From the NCBI GenBank assembly GCA_015654615.1, contig JAATGN010000199.1, positions 1 to 44,185 of the forward strand: 44,185 nt of DNA, read 5' to 3'. Below the pieces are notes generated by a model. It worked only from the letters and a program-made list of their open reading frames with translations, was not told where the DNA came from and did no database searches. Below, piece after piece: positions 32,486-42,161 of the stretch. A program made the translations under genes and the position numbers. This DNA is from Rhodospirillales bacterium. GTDB lineage: Bacteria > Pseudomonadota > Alphaproteobacteria > Rhodospirillales > Magnetospirillaceae. How positions within the stretch are numbered: position 1 is the first letter of the stretch; the number at the start of each line of letters is the position of its first letter.

Positions 32486-35400
32486 GCCATTTTCTGGATC
32501 GCCTCACCTTTTTCCGCAAGACCATCGCAACCTTTTCCGGCGCCCACGGCGTGGTCACCAACGAGGACCGGCAATGGGAAAACGCCTATCGGGCCCGCTG
32601 GCAGCACGACAAGGTCGTGCGCTCGACCCATGGGGTGAATTGCACCGGATCCTGCAGCTGGAAAATCTATGTCAAGGGCGGCATCGTCACCTGGGAGACG
32701 CAGCAGACCGACTATCCGCGCACCCGCCCCGACCTGCCCAACCATGAGCCCCGCGGCTGCGCGCGCGGCGCCAGCTATTCCTGGTATCTCTACAGCGCCA
32801 ATCGGGTGAAACATCCCCTGATCCGGCGCGCCCTGGCCGAACTGTGGCGCGCCGAGCGGGCCGACAAGGGCCCGGTCGAGGCCTGGGCCGCCATCGTCGA
32901 GGACCCGGTCAAGGCCGGTTCCTACAAGAAAATCCGGGGACTTGGCGGTTTCATCCGAGCCCGATGGGGCGAGGTGGAGGAGATCATCGCCGCCGCCAAC
33001 GTCCATACCGCCAAGAAATACGGTCCCGACCGCATCGTCGGTTTCTCGCCGATCCCCGCCATGTCGATGGTCTCCTACGCGGCCGGCAGCCGCTACCTGT
33101 CGCTGATCGGCGGGGTTTGCATGAGCTTCTACGACTGGTATTGCGACCTGCCGCCGGCATCGCCCCAGACCTGGGGCGAACAGACCGACGTGCCGGAAAG
33201 CGCCGACTGGTACAATTCCACCTTCCTCCTCCTCTGGGGCTCGAACGTGCCACAGACGCGGACACCCGACGCCCATTTCTATACCGAGGTCCGTTACAAG
33301 GGCGCCAAGTCGGTGGTCATCTGCCCGGATTACAGCGAAGCGGCGAAATTCGGCGACCTGTGGCTGCATCCCAAGCAGGGGACGGACGCGGCGCTGGCCA
33401 TGGCCATGGGGCACGTCATCCTCAAGGAGTATCACCTGGCCGGCCGCAGCGCCTATTTCGAGGACTATTGCCGGCGCCTGACCGACATGCCGATACTGGT
33501 GGTTTTGGACGAACGCGGCGACGCCTACGTGCCCGGCCGCACCCTGCGGGCCGCCGATCTCGACGGCGGGCTCGAGCAGACCAACAACCCCGCCTGGAAA
33601 ACCCTCGCCTTCGATCGGGCCGACGGTTCGCTGGTCGTGCCGAACGGCTCGATCGGCTTCCGCTGGGGTGAAAGCGGCAAATGGAACATCGAAGAGAAGG
33701 ACGCCCGCGAAGGCCGCGGCGCGTCGCTGGTTTTATCGCTGGAGCAGAGCCGGGACGCGCTGGTGCCGGTGGCCTTTCCCTATTTCGGCGGCAAGGCGCC
33801 GCAGTCCTTCCATGCCACCAGGCATGACGACGTCCTGTTGCGCCAACTGCCGGTGCGCAAGGTGATGACCAAGGATGGCGAGGTCATCGTCGCCACCGTC
33901 TTCGATCTGCTCGCCGGCAATTACGGCATCGACCGGGGCTTCGGCGGCGGCAACGTGGCGGCCGGCTACGATGACGATGTCCCCTACACGCCGGCCTGGG
34001 CCGAAGCGGTGAGCGGCGTCGATCGCGCGCAGATCATCGCGGTGGCCCGCCAGTTCGCCGAAAACGCCGACAGGACGCATGGAAAATCCATGGTCATCCT
34101 CGGGGCCGGCCTCAACCATTGGTATCACATGGACATGATCTACCGCGGCATCATCAATCTCCTGATGATGTGCGGCTGCATCGGCCAATCGGGCGGCGGC
34201 TGGTCGCATTATGTCGGTCAGGAAAAGCTGCGGCCGCAGACGGGATGGACGGCGCTGGCCTTCGCGCTCGACTGGAACCGCCCGCCGCGCCAGATGAATT
34301 CGACCTCGTTCTTCTACGCCCACAGCTCGCAATGGCGCTACGAGAAGCTCGACCCCAAGGAGATCCTGTCGCCCCTGGCCGACCCGGCCGACTATCCGAA
34401 GAGCCTGATCGACTACAACGTCAAGGCCGAACGCATGGGCTGGCTGCCGTCGGCGCCGCAGCTCGACGCCAACCCCTTGCGGGTCGCCGCCGCCGCCGGG
34501 GCGGCGGGAAAGGACGTGCCGGCCTATGTCGCCGAGAGCCTGGTGTCGGGAACGCTGAAATTCGCCGCCGAGGACCCGGACGCGCCGGTCAACCATCCGC
34601 GCAATCTTTTCGTCTGGCGTTCCAACCTCCTGGGCGCGTCGGGGAAAGGGCATGAGTATTTCCTCAAATATCTGCTCGGCACCGATCACGGCGTGCTCGG
34701 CAAGGATCTCGGCCAGGAGAATGGCAGCAAGCCCGACGAGGTCCGCTGGCATGACGAGGCGCCGACCGGCAAGCTCGATTTGCTGGTGACGCTCGACTTC
34801 CGCATGTCGACCACCTGCGTCTATTCCGACATCGTGCTGCCGACCGCCACCTGGTACGAGAAGCACGACCTCAACACGTCGGACATGCATCCCTTCATCC
34901 ATCCGCTGTCGGCGGCGGTCGACCCGGCGTGGGAAGCGCGGACCGATTGGGACATCTACAAGAACATCGCCCGCGCCTTCTCCGAGGTGGCAAAGGGCCA
35001 TCTCGGACGCGAGCGCGACGTGGTGCTGACGCCCATCCTGCACGATACCCCCGGCGAACTGGCGCAACCGTTCGACGTCGCCGACTGGAAGCGGGGCGAA
35101 TGCCGGCCGATCCCGGGCCGGACCATGCCTTCGGTCGCGGTGGTCGAGCGCGACTATCCGCAGACCTATGCCAAGTTCACCTCCCTCGGCCCGCTGATGG
35201 AAAGCCTCGGCAACGGCGGCAAGGGCATCGGCTGGAACACCGAACACGAGGTCGCTTTCCTGAAGCAGCTCAACGGCGTCGTCACCGCGCCGGGCGCCGG
35301 TCTGGGCCGGGCGAAAATCGAAAGCGACATCGACGCCGCCGAGATGATCCTCAGCCTGGCGCCGGAAACCAACGGCGAGGTCGCCGTCAAGGCCTGGGAA

Positions 35401-36234
35401 GCTCTCGGCAGGATGACCGGCCGCGAGCATACCCACCTGGCGCGGACGCGCCAGGACGACAAGATCCGCTTCCGCGACATCCAGGCGCAACCGCGCAAGA
35501 TCATCTCCTCGCCGACCTGGAGCGGGCTGGAGAGCGAACATGTCAGCTACAACGCCTGCTACACCAATGTGCATGAGCTGATTCCCTGGCGCACCCTGAC
35601 CGGCCGCCAGCAATTCTACCAGGACCACCAATGGATGCGGGGGTTCGGCGAGGCGCTTGCCGTCTACCGGCCGCCGATCGACACCAAGACGACAGAGCCG
35701 ATTCGCCGGCAGTTCGCCGACGACCGCAAATCGCTGGTGCTGAACTTCATCACGCCGCACCAGAAATGGGGCATCCACAGCACTTATACGGACAATCTGC
35801 TCATGCTGACCCTGTCGCGCGGCGGGCCGATCGTCTGGATCAGCGAAGTGGACGCCCAGGCCGCCGGGCTGGTCGACAACGACTGGATCGAAGTCTTCAA
35901 CGCCAACGGCGCCCTGACGGCGCGCGCCGTGGTCAGCCAGCGGGTACCGTCCGGCATGTGCCTGATGTATCACGCGCAGGAGAAAATCGTGAATGTCCCG
36001 GGAAGCGAGATCACCGGCAAGCGCGGCGGCATCCACAATTCGGTAACCAGGGTCTGTCCCAAGCCGACTCACATGATCGGCGGCTACGCCCAGCTTTCCT
36101 ACGGCTTCAATTACTACGGCACGGTGGGCGCCAACCGCGACGAGTTCGTCATCGTCCGCAAGATGAACGGCATCGATTGGCTCGAAGGCCCGCGCACCCC
36201 GGCGACGGCCCCTGTGGAAGGAGACCGGCCATGA
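32482..36234 (+). CDS. narG: Respiratory nitrate reductase alpha subunit
   Basis: At 1250 residues it has the standard NarG length. The N-terminal Fe-S ligands are His50, Cys54, Cys58 and Cys93, exactly as in E. coli NarG, and the molybdenum ligand Asp222 lies in D-W-Y-C-D-L-P-P-A-S-P. It binds bis-MGD and reduces nitrate to nitrite on the cytoplasmic side of the inner membrane. The ATG at 32482 overlaps the narK stop (ATGA), and the stop overlaps narH likewise. Nothing in the sequence suggests loss of activity. Confidence 0.98.
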   Translation: MSHFLDRLTFFRKTIATFSGAHGVVTNEDRQWENAYRARWQHDKVVRSTHGVNCTGSCSWKIYVKGGIVTWETQQTDYPRTRPDLPNHEPRGCARGASYSWYLYSANRVKHPLIRRALAELWRAERADKGPVEAWAAIVEDPVKAGSYKKIRGLGGFIRARWGEVEEIIAAANVHTAKKYGPDRIVGFSPIPAMSMVSYAAGSRYLSLIGGVCMSFYDWYCDLPPASPQTWGEQTDVPESADWYNSTFLLLWGSNVPQTRTPDAHFYTEVRYKGAKSVVICPDYSEAAKFGDLWLHPKQGTDAALAMAMGHVILKEYHLAGRSAYFEDYCRRLTDMPILVVLDERGDAYVPGRTLRAADLDGGLEQTNNPAWKTLAFDRADGSLVVPNGSIGFRWGESGKWNIEEKDAREGRGASLVLSLEQSRDALVPVAFPYFGGKAPQSFHATRHDDVLLRQLPVRKVMTKDGEVIVATVFDLLAGNYGIDRGFGGGNVAAGYDDDVPYTPAWAEAVSGVDRAQIIAVARQFAENADRTHGKSMVILGAGLNHWYHMDMIYRGIINLLMMCGCIGQSGGGWSHYVGQEKLRPQTGWTALAFALDWNRPPRQMNSTSFFYAHSSQWRYEKLDPKEILSPLADPADYPKSLIDYNVKAERMGWLPSAPQLDANPLRVAAAAGAAGKDVPAYVAESLVSGTLKFAAEDPDAPVNHPRNLFVWRSNLLGASGKGHEYFLKYLLGTDHGVLGKDLGQENGSKPDEVRWHDEAPTGKLDLLVTLDFRMSTTCVYSDIVLPTATWYEKHDLNTSDMHPFIHPLSAAVDPAWEARTDWDIYKNIARAFSEVAKGHLGRERDVVLTPILHDTPGELAQPFDVADWKRGECRPIPGRTMPSVAVVERDYPQTYAKFTSLGPLMESLGNGGKGIGWNTEHEVAFLKQLNGVVTAPGAGLGRAKIESDIDAAEMILSLAPETNGEVAVKAWEALGRMTGREHTHLARTRQDDKIRFRDIQAQPRKIISSPTWSGLESEHVSYNACYTNVHELIPWRTLTGRQQFYQDHQWMRGFGEALAVYRPPIDTKTTEPIRRQFADDRKSLVLNFITPHQKWGIHSTYTDNLLMLTLSRGGPIVWISEVDAQAAGLVDNDWIEVFNANGALTARAVVSQRVPSGMCLMYHAQEKIVNVPGSEITGKRGGIHNSVTRVCPKPTHMIGGYAQLSYGFNYYGTVGANRDEFVIVRKMNGIDWLEGPRTPATAPVEGDRP

Positions 36235-37763
36235 AGATCCGCGCCCAGATCGCCATGGTGCTGAACCTGGACAAATGCATCGGCTGCCATACCTGCTCGG
36301 TGACCTGCAAGAACGTGTGGACCAGCCGTGACGGCGTCGAATACGCCTGGTTCAACAATGTCGAGACCAAGCCGGGGATCGGCTACCCGAAGGATTGGGA
36401 AAATCAGAAAAAATGGAACGGCGGCTGGGTCCGCGACCGGGCCGGCAAACTGACGCCGCGATCGGGCGGCAAGTTCCGGGTGCTGGCCAAGCTCTTCATG
36501 AATCCGGATCTGCCGGAAATCGACGACTATTACGAACCGTTCACCTTCGACTACGCCCATCTGCAGACGGCCGGAGCGAGCCAGGCGGCGCCGACCGCGC
36601 GGCCCCGCTCGGTCATCAGCGGGCAGCGGATGGAGAAAATCGAATGGGGACCGAACTGGGAGGAAATTCTCGGCGGCGAATTCTCGAAGCGCGGCAAGGA
36701 CCACAATTTCGAGGCGATCGAGAAGGAAATCTACGGCCAGTTCGAGAACACCTTCATGATGTATCTGCCCAGGCTCTGCGAGCATTGCCTCAATCCAGCC
36801 TGCGTCGCCGCCTGCCCGTCCGGCTCGATCTATAAACGCGAGGAAGACGGCATCGTCCTGGTCGACCAGGACAAATGCCGCGGCTGGCGCATGTGCGTCA
36901 GCGCCTGTCCCTACAAGAAGATTTATTACAACTGGGAGAGCGGCAAGGCGGAAAAATGCATCTTCTGCTATCCGCGCATCGAAGTCGGCCAGCCCACCGT
37001 CTGCTCGGAAACCTGCGTCGGCCGCATCCGCTATCTCGGGGTCATGCTCTATGACGCCGATCGGATCGAACAGGCCGCCGGCGCCCGGGACGAAGCCGGC
37101 CTTTACCAGGCGCAACTCGATATCTTCCTCGATCCGCGCGACCCCGAAATCATCGCCCAGGCCCGCGCCGATGGAATCCCGGAAGCCTGGCTGACGGCCG
37201 CCGCCCGGTCGCCCGTCTACAAAATGGCGATCGACTGGAAGATCGCCTTCCCGCTGCATCCGGAATACCGGACCCTGCCGATGGTCTGGTACGTGCCGCC
37301 GCTCTCGCCGATCCAGGCCAAAGCCGAAGCCGGCCGGCTGGGCGCCAACGGCATCATCCCGGATGTCTCGAAACTGCGCATCCCGCTCCGCTATCTGGCC
37401 AATATGCTGACCGCCGGGGACGAGCAGCCGGTGAAACTGGCCCTCGAACGGCTCCTCGCCATGCGCGCCTACATGCGGGCCCGCCACGTCGACGGGGTCG
37501 AGGCCGAAGAGGTTCTCGACCAGGTCGACCTCGACCGCCCATTGGTCGAGGATATGTACAAGATCCTGGCCATCGCCAACTACGAAGACCGTTTCGTCAT
37601 CCCGACGACGCATCGCGAATATGCCGAGAACGCCTTCGATCTGAAAAGTTCCTGCGGGTTCAGTTTCGGCAACGGCTGTTCAGGCGGCTCGTCCGATTTC
37701 GGCCTGTTCGGCAAACCCAGGCACCGGCATGGCGTCAAGACTCCGGCCGAGGTGGTGACATGA
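36231..37763 (+). CDS. narH: Respiratory nitrate reductase beta (Fe-S) subunit
   Basis: The 510-residue protein carries four ferredoxin-like cysteine groups: K-C-I-G-C-H-T-C-S-V-T-C near residue 15, L-C-E-H-C-L-N-P-A-C-V-A-A-C-P, K-C-R-G-W-R-M-C-V-S-A-C-P (with Trp in place of a Cys, giving the 3Fe-4S cluster typical of NarH) and K-C-I-F-C-Y-P ... C-S-E-T-C-V-G-R. It passes electrons from the NarI hemes to NarG. The C-terminus has a Gly/Ser/Cys-rich tail (SSCGFSFGNGCSGGSSD), common in NarH of this group. It overlaps narJ by 4 bases. Confidence 0.98.
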   Translation: MKIRAQIAMVLNLDKCIGCHTCSVTCKNVWTSRDGVEYAWFNNVETKPGIGYPKDWENQKKWNGGWVRDRAGKLTPRSGGKFRVLAKLFMNPDLPEIDDYYEPFTFDYAHLQTAGASQAAPTARPRSVISGQRMEKIEWGPNWEEILGGEFSKRGKDHNFEAIEKEIYGQFENTFMMYLPRLCEHCLNPACVAACPSGSIYKREEDGIVLVDQDKCRGWRMCVSACPYKKIYYNWESGKAEKCIFCYPRIEVGQPTVCSETCVGRIRYLGVMLYDADRIEQAAGARDEAGLYQAQLDIFLDPRDPEIIAQARADGIPEAWLTAAARSPVYKMAIDWKIAFPLHPEYRTLPMVWYVPPLSPIQAKAEAGRLGANGIIPDVSKLRIPLRYLANMLTAGDEQPVKLALERLLAMRAYMRARHVDGVEAEEVLDQVDLDRPLVEDMYKILAIANYEDRFVIPTTHREYAENAFDLKSSCGFSFGNGCSGGSSDFGLFGKPRHRHGVKTPAEVVT

Positions 37764-38419
37764 AGACATTCAAGGTCCTTTCCGTCCTGCTGGCCTATCC
37801 GGAACCCGAACTTTTCGATCAATTCGAGGATCTGGCCCGGACGTTGGAATATGAAGCGATCCTGCCGGACGCACACCGCCGGGCGCTTCAATGTTTCATC
37901 GACGCCTTGGCGGGGCTCGATCCGCTCGACGGCCAGGAACGCTACGTCGCATTGTTCGACCGCAACCGGTCGCTGTCCTTGCATCTCTACGAGCATATCC
38001 ACGGCGAGTCCCGCGACCGCGGACAGGCGATGGTCCGGCTCGCCGAGATCTACCGTCTGCACGGAGTGGCGATCAGCGCCGCGGAATTGCCCGATTTCCT
38101 GCCGCTCTTTCTCGAATTCCTGTCCATGCTGCCGCTCAAGGCCGCGGTCTCCCTGCTGGGCGAAGCCGTCCATGTGGTGGCCGCCCTGCGCGAAAAGCTG
38201 GAGGCGCGCGGCAGCGCCTATGCCGCCGTCCTGGGCGCGATCGAGGCGCTGGCCGCCGCACCGGCCGAGCGCGCCGCCGTCGACGAAATCCTGGCGGTGC
38301 TGAAACCCGAAGCGGACAGCCTCGAAGCTCTCGATCGCCAATGGGAAGAGGAAGCGGTTCGTTTCACGGCGGCCGATGGGCCGGACTCGGCGGCGGGTGC
38401 CGCAAGCTGCGCGGGGTAA
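37760..38419 (+). CDS. narJ: Nitrate reductase assembly chaperone
   Basis: The 219-residue, mainly helical protein matches NarJ/TorD-type chaperones: S-V-L-L-A-Y-P-E-P-E near the start, Y-V-A-L-F-D-R-N-R-S-L-S-L-H-L-Y-E-H-I-H-G-E-S-R-D-R-G around residues 69-95, and L-P-D-F-L-P-L-F-L-E-F-L. NarJ holds the NarGH complex while the molybdenum cofactor is inserted and is not part of the final enzyme. It lies between narH and narI, the standard order, with a 4-base gap to narI. Confidence 0.96.
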   Translation: MKTFKVLSVLLAYPEPELFDQFEDLARTLEYEAILPDAHRRALQCFIDALAGLDPLDGQERYVALFDRNRSLSLHLYEHIHGESRDRGQAMVRLAEIYRLHGVAISAAELPDFLPLFLEFLSMLPLKAAVSLLGEAVHVVAALREKLEARGSAYAAVLGAIEALAAAPAERAAVDEILAVLKPEADSLEALDRQWEEEAVRFTAADGPDSAAGAASCAG

Positions 38420-38423
38420 CGCG

Positions 38424-39131
38424 ATGACCGACGATATCAATCAGGCGCTTTTCGGGATCTATCCTTACATCGCGCTGAGCATCTTCACCATCGGCTCCGT
38501 CGTCCGCTTCGATCGGGAGCAATACACCTGGCGCTCGGGGTCGAGCCAGCTTTTGCGCCGCAAGCTGCTGTTCGCCGGCAGCAACTGCTTCCATATCGGC
38601 GTCCTGGCCATCCTCGGGGGGCACCTGGTCGGCCTGCTGACGCCGCATGAGGTCTATGCGGCGGTGGGCCTCAGCGTCGAGGCGAAACAGCTGATGGCCA
38701 TGATCGTCGGCGGCGTCTTCGGCGCGCTGTGCTTCGTCGGAATGACGCTGCTGATCTATCGCCGGCTGGCCGATCCGCGCATCCGCGCCACCAGCGGCGT
38801 CATGGATATCGCCATCCTCCTGATCCTGTATGCGCAGCTCACCCTGGGCCTGTCGTCGATCGCCGTCTCCGCCCATCACCTCGACGGATCGGAAATGCTG
38901 CGGCTCGCCGATTGGGCCCAGCACATCGTGACCCTGCGAGGCGGGGCGGCCGAGCTGATCGCCGACGTCCATCCGATCTTCAAGCTGCATATCGTCCTCG
39001 GGATGACCATCTTCCTGCTGTTCCCGTTCTCCCGCCTGGTCCACATCTGGTCGGCGCCGATCGGCTATGTCGGCCGCTCCTACCAAATCGTTCGCCGGCG
39101 GGGCGGCGCGGCGGCGGAAAGGGGGCGGTGA
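38424..39131 (+). CDS. narI: Respiratory nitrate reductase gamma subunit (cytochrome b)
   Basis: The 235-residue membrane protein has five hydrophobic helices and the His residues expected to bind two b-type hemes (F-H-I-G-V-L in the second helix, and H-P-I-F-K-L-H-I in the fifth). It oxidises quinol at the periplasmic side. The ATG at 38424 (MTDDINQ) is preferred to 38376, which would overlap narJ by 44 bases. Its stop shares one base with the next gene. Confidence 0.96.
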   Translation: MTDDINQALFGIYPYIALSIFTIGSVVRFDREQYTWRSGSSQLLRRKLLFAGSNCFHIGVLAILGGHLVGLLTPHEVYAAVGLSVEAKQLMAMIVGGVFGALCFVGMTLLIYRRLADPRIRATSGVMDIAILLILYAQLTLGLSSIAVSAHHLDGSEMLRLADWAQHIVTLRGGAAELIADVHPIFKLHIVLGMTIFLLFPFSRLVHIWSAPIGYVGRSYQIVRRRGGAAAERGR

Positions 39132-39916
39132 TGGACGGCATCGTCGTCAACGGCATGGCAATCCCGCCCCGGGCGATCGCCGCCGAGATGCAGCATCATC
39201 CGGCAGCGGGCCGGGAGCAGGCCTGGACCGAGGCGGCGATCGCCCTGGTCGTCCGGCAGTTGCTGCTGCAGGAAGCCGCTCGTCTCGGCATCGCCGCCGA
39301 TGCCGGGATGGCTGGAGAGACGGCGGCGGAAGAGGCGGTGATCCAGGAACTGCTCGCCCGCGAGGTGGCCATTCCACAGGCCGACGAGACGACATGCCGC
39401 CGCTACTGGTCGGCCAATCCGGCGAAATTCCGCACCCCCGATGTCTATGAAGCCGCCCATATCCTGTTTCCGGCCTCGCCGGACGATCCGGCGGCTTATG
39501 CAACGGCCAGGCAGGCGGCGACCGAAACGCTGGCCCTGCTGCGACAGAATCCGGGACGGTTCGCCGCCCTGGCCCGGGACCGCTCGGCCTGTCCCTCCGC
39601 CGCTTCGGGCGGCCACCTGGGGCAACTCAGCCGCGGCGATCTGGTCCCGGAAATCGAGACCTTCGTCGTGGCGCTGCAGGAAGGACAGATCTGCCCGGTG
39701 CCGATCGCCACCCGCTACGGCCATCACGTCTTGCGTCTCGACCGCTTCGCGGCCGGCACGACATTGCCCTTCGAGGCCGCGGCGCCGCTGGTCGAACGGC
39801 ATTTGGCAAGCCGGTCCTGGCAACGGGGAGTCAGCCGGTATTTGCGCGTTCTGGCCGGGCGGGCCCGGATCGAGGGCCTGGCTGTCGACGCGGCCTTGAC
39901 GCCGTTGGCGCCGTGA
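39131..39916 (+). CDS. Parvulin-type peptidyl-prolyl isomerase in the nar operon
   Basis: The 261-residue protein has a helical N-terminal part (1-95) with Q-L-L-L-Q-E-A and a parvulin domain (about 100-205: A-A-H-I-L-F near the start, [18 protein letters not shown], ending Y-G-H-H-V-L-R-L-D). PpiC genes next to narI are common in narGHJI operons and are thought to aid enzyme folding. No signal peptide is seen, so it probably acts in the cytoplasm. It shares a base with narI and with moaA, showing tight coupling. Confidence 0.88.
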   Translation: MDGIVVNGMAIPPRAIAAEMQHHPAAGREQAWTEAAIALVVRQLLLQEAARLGIAADAGMAGETAAEEAVIQELLAREVAIPQADETTCRRYWSANPAKFRTPDVYEAAHILFPASPDDPAAYATARQAATETLALLRQNPGRFAALARDRSACPSAASGGHLGQLSRGDLVPEIETFVVALQEGQICPVPIATRYGHHVLRLDRFAAGTTLPFEAAAPLVERHLASRSWQRGVSRYLRVLAGRARIEGLAVDAALTPLAP

Positions 39917-40908
39917 TGCCGATGATCGACCGGCAGGGCCGCCAGATAACCTATCTTCGCCTGTCGGTGACCGATCGCTGCGATCTGCGCTGCGTCTATT
40001 GCATGCGGGAGGACATGCGATTCCTGCCCAAGGCCGACGTTCTGACGATCGAGGAGTTGGACCGGCTATGCCGGGCCTTCGTCCGCAAGGGGGTCCGCAA
40101 GATCCGTCTGACGGGCGGCGAGCCCCTGGTCAGGCGCAACGTCACGACCTTGATCGCCGGCCTGGGCGACCTCGTCGCGGACGGTTCGCTCGACGAACTG
40201 ACCCTGACCACCAACGGCACGCATTTGGCCCGCCATGCCGAGGCTTTGGCCGCCGCCGGCATGAGACGCATCAATGTCTCGCTCGACACGCTCGACCCCG
40301 AGCGGTTCCGGGGCATCACCCGCTGGGGCCGCCTGGATCAGGTGATGAACGGCCTCATGGCCGCCAAGGCCGCCGGGCTGGCCGTGAAAATCAATGCCGT
40401 GGCGCTGAAAGGCGTCAACGAGGACGAATTCGATCGCCTGGTGGAATGGTGCGGACGGCAGGCGTTCGACCTGTGCCTGATCGAGACCATGCCGTTGGGA
40501 GAGATCCGCGCCGACCGCGCGGATCAATATCTGCCCCTTTCGGACGTGCGCGCCCGCCTCGAGCAAAATTGGACGCTCAAGGCGACCGACTACCGTTCCG
40601 GCGGCCCCGCCCGCTATGTGGAGGTGGTCGAGACCGGAGGGCGCCTCGGCTTCATCACCCCGATGTCTCACAACTTTTGCGAAAGCTGCAACCGCGTGCG
40701 GATCACCTGCTCGGGCGCGCTCTTTTCATGCCTGGGCCAGGAGGAAGCCGTCGATCTCAGGCAGCCGCTCAGAAGCAGCGAAGCGGATCTGGCGCTGGAA
40801 CAGGCCATCGACCGTGCCATCGACCGAAAGCCGAAAGGCCACGATTTCGCGATCGAGCGCGGGGGCGGTCCGGCCGTGCGGCGTCCCATGAGCGTGACGG
40901 GCGGCTGA
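39916..40908 (+). CDS. moaA: GTP 3',8-cyclase, molybdopterin biosynthesis
   Basis: This 330-residue radical-SAM enzyme has the first cluster motif C-D-L-R-C-V-Y-C (C-x3-C-x2-C), the T-G-G-E-P-L segment, a second cluster motif [14 protein letters not shown], and the C-terminal Gly-Gly needed for catalysis. It converts GTP to the cyclic pyranopterin precursor of molybdopterin, the cofactor that NarG needs. The ATG at 39916 shares one base with the preceding stop; a GTG one codon earlier is also possible. Its place at the end of the nar operon ties cofactor supply to nitrate respiration. Confidence 0.96.
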   Translation: MPMIDRQGRQITYLRLSVTDRCDLRCVYCMREDMRFLPKADVLTIEELDRLCRAFVRKGVRKIRLTGGEPLVRRNVTTLIAGLGDLVADGSLDELTLTTNGTHLARHAEALAAAGMRRINVSLDTLDPERFRGITRWGRLDQVMNGLMAAKAAGLAVKINAVALKGVNEDEFDRLVEWCGRQAFDLCLIETMPLGEIRADRADQYLPLSDVRARLEQNWTLKATDYRSGGPARYVEVVETGGRLGFITPMSHNFCESCNRVRITCSGALFSCLGQEEAVDLRQPLRSSEADLALEQAIDRAIDRKPKGHDFAIERGGGPAVRRPMSVTGG

Positions 40909-40963
40909 AACGGACAAACCGGCCCCCGCCCCCTGACCATCCACCACTTTCGGGAGAAAGACC

Positions 40964-41635
40964 ATGCATGACAGTCTTGACGGAAATTCCAACCTCGCCG
41001 CGCGGACCCTGGGCGAGATCGCCGCGACCCTGCCCGGCGCCACCGCCGTCTTCCGCCGGCACAAGCTGGATTTCTGCGGCGGCGGCACCGCCTCGCTGGC
41101 CGAAGCGGCGACACTCAAAAATCTCGATCTGGATGGCCTCGAAAGCGAACTGGCGGCCCTGGCGGCGCCGGAGCAGGCGATCCCCGAGGAGCCGGAAGCG
41201 CTGATCGATCGGATCGTCGAACGCTATCACCAGGTTCATCGGCGGGAACTGCCGGAATTGCTCCTGCTGGCCCGACACGTCGAGCATATTCATGCGGCCC
41301 GCCCCGACGTCCCGGCCGGACTCGCCGCGGCTTTGGCGGACATGGCGAACGAACTCGGCGCCCATATGCAGAAGGAGGAGCAGATCCTGTTCCCGATGAT
41401 GCGGCGCGGCGGCAATCCGATGATCGTCCACCCCATCGGCGTGATGCGCCAGGAACACACCGAGCATGGCGGGCGCCTGAGCAACTTGGCCGCCTTGGCG
41501 CACGGCTTCGAGCCGCCCGCCGACGCCTGCGACACCTGGCGCGCCCTCTACGCCGGCCTCCGCAAGCTGTCCGACGACCTCATGGAGCATATCCATCTGG
41601 AAAACGACATTCTGTTTCCGCATTTCAACGCGTGA
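40964..41635 (+). CDS. ric: Di-iron Fe-S cluster repair protein (YtfE/ScdA/DnrN family)
   Basis: The 223-residue protein has the ScdA N-terminal domain (residues 10-50; R-R-H-K-L-D-F-C-C/G-G-G with a conserved Cys) and a hemerythrin-like domain whose iron ligands are visible in Y-H-Q-V-H-R, H-M-Q-K-E-E, R-Q-E-H-T-E-H and H-I-H-L-E-N-D. Such proteins repair Fe-S clusters damaged by nitric oxide. GGGAGAAA lies 5 bases before the ATG. It is 55 bases after moaA with no terminator seen, so is probably the last gene of the operon, where a nitrosative-stress protein makes sense. Confidence 0.93.
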   Translation: MHDSLDGNSNLAARTLGEIAATLPGATAVFRRHKLDFCGGGTASLAEAATLKNLDLDGLESELAALAAPEQAIPEEPEALIDRIVERYHQVHRRELPELLLLARHVEHIHAARPDVPAGLAAALADMANELGAHMQKEEQILFPMMRRGGNPMIVHPIGVMRQEHTEHGGRLSNLAALAHGFEPPADACDTWRALYAGLRKLSDDLMEHIHLENDILFPHFNA

Positions 41636-41680
41636 CGGCTTCGCTTTCACCCACAGCGACGACGGTCCGGTTTAGGAATT

Positions 41681-41712
41681 ATGGTTGTTTTTTTGCATAG
41701 ATAAACAACCAT
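41681..41712. repeat. Perfect 10-bp inverted repeat after ric
   Basis: ATGGTTGTTT (41681-41690) and AAACAACCAT (41703-41712) pair perfectly around a 12-base loop. The hairpin starts 45 bases after the ric stop codon. The T-run lies within the 5' arm and loop rather than after the stem, so it is only a possible terminator for the nar operon. Confidence 0.5.
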
Positions 41713-41716
41713 AGCT

Positions 41717-41814
41717 CGTCATCACCGGGCTTGACCCGGTGATCCACGTGGCTCGATCAAGCGGCGACGTTCGGCCCCGGCATGCGGAGGGCCGGATCAA
41801 GTCCGGCGATGACG
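41717..41814. repeat. REP-like bipartite palindromic repeat
   Basis: The left unit (41717-41739, CGTCATCACCGGGCTTGACC and on) contains a perfect 9-base stem, ATCACCGGG/CCCGGTGAT, around CTTGA. The right unit (41792-41814) is its inverted, diverged copy, 20 of 23 bases matching. Such units around C-G-G-G-C-T-T-G-A-C-C-C-G are widespread intergenic repeats in alphaproteobacteria. The right unit's own stem (GCCGGA/TCCGGC) is followed by a T5 run and may terminate transcription. Confidence 0.7.
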
Positions 41815-42005
41815 ATTTTTAGTTGTATTACCGTGGTGAAATCATGACCGTAAGGGTGCCCTGTAATGAAACCGGACAGCCGGTGCGGAACTCGCAATGA
41901 TACGACTCCTGCGATACGCGCCGCCGAATGAAGAGAGCCCGGTGACTCCGGGCCTCGATTATTTTCATCTGGCCGAACCCAAATTGCGATAGGCTGTCGG
42001 CGGTC

Positions 42006-42079
42006 GCGGGCTTGGCATATGGGTTGTGCACCAGCCTTCCAAGCTGGATAAACGGGTTCGAGTCCCGTAGCCCGCTCCA
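42006..42079 (+). tRNA. tRNA-Gly (anticodon UCC)
   Basis: The 74-base sequence folds completely: acceptor stem GCGGGCT/AGCCCGC, D stem GCAT/GTGC, anticodon stem CCAGC/GCTGG with loop CTTCCAA (anticodon TCC, reads GGA), T stem ACGGG/CCCGT with loop TTCGAGT, and an encoded CCA end. No integrase or duplicated tRNA end is visible in the window, so there is no sign of it being an active integration site. Confidence 0.95.
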
Positions 42080-42161
42080 ACCGCCTTCGTTCCCGCGGAC
42101 CGCTTCCGCTCCGTGGCCGCAAGGTCAGTCGCCCTCGGTCCTCAAAGCTTCCGGTGCGTCC

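Larger units (their letters stand above)
41636..42005. other. Intergenic region with palindromes and REP-like repeat
   Basis: No gene is supported. The region holds three separate palindromes (listed individually) and an AT-rich part to about 41840. Open frames on the - strand here are antisense to the tRNA and give the familiar spurious 'ATGLEPVYPAWKAGA'-like product. It probably contains the transcription stop for the nar operon. Confidence 0.6.

Noticed and set aside
42006-42079. tRNA-Gly as integration site of the eCIS island
   Set aside because: No integrase, no direct repeat of the tRNA 3' end, and the nar operon separates it from the eCIS genes.
41757-42122. Open frame on the - strand containing an ATGLEPVYPAWKAGA-like sequence
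   Set aside because: It is the antisense of tRNA-Gly (42006-42079); this peptide is a well-known artefact of annotation opposite tRNA genes.
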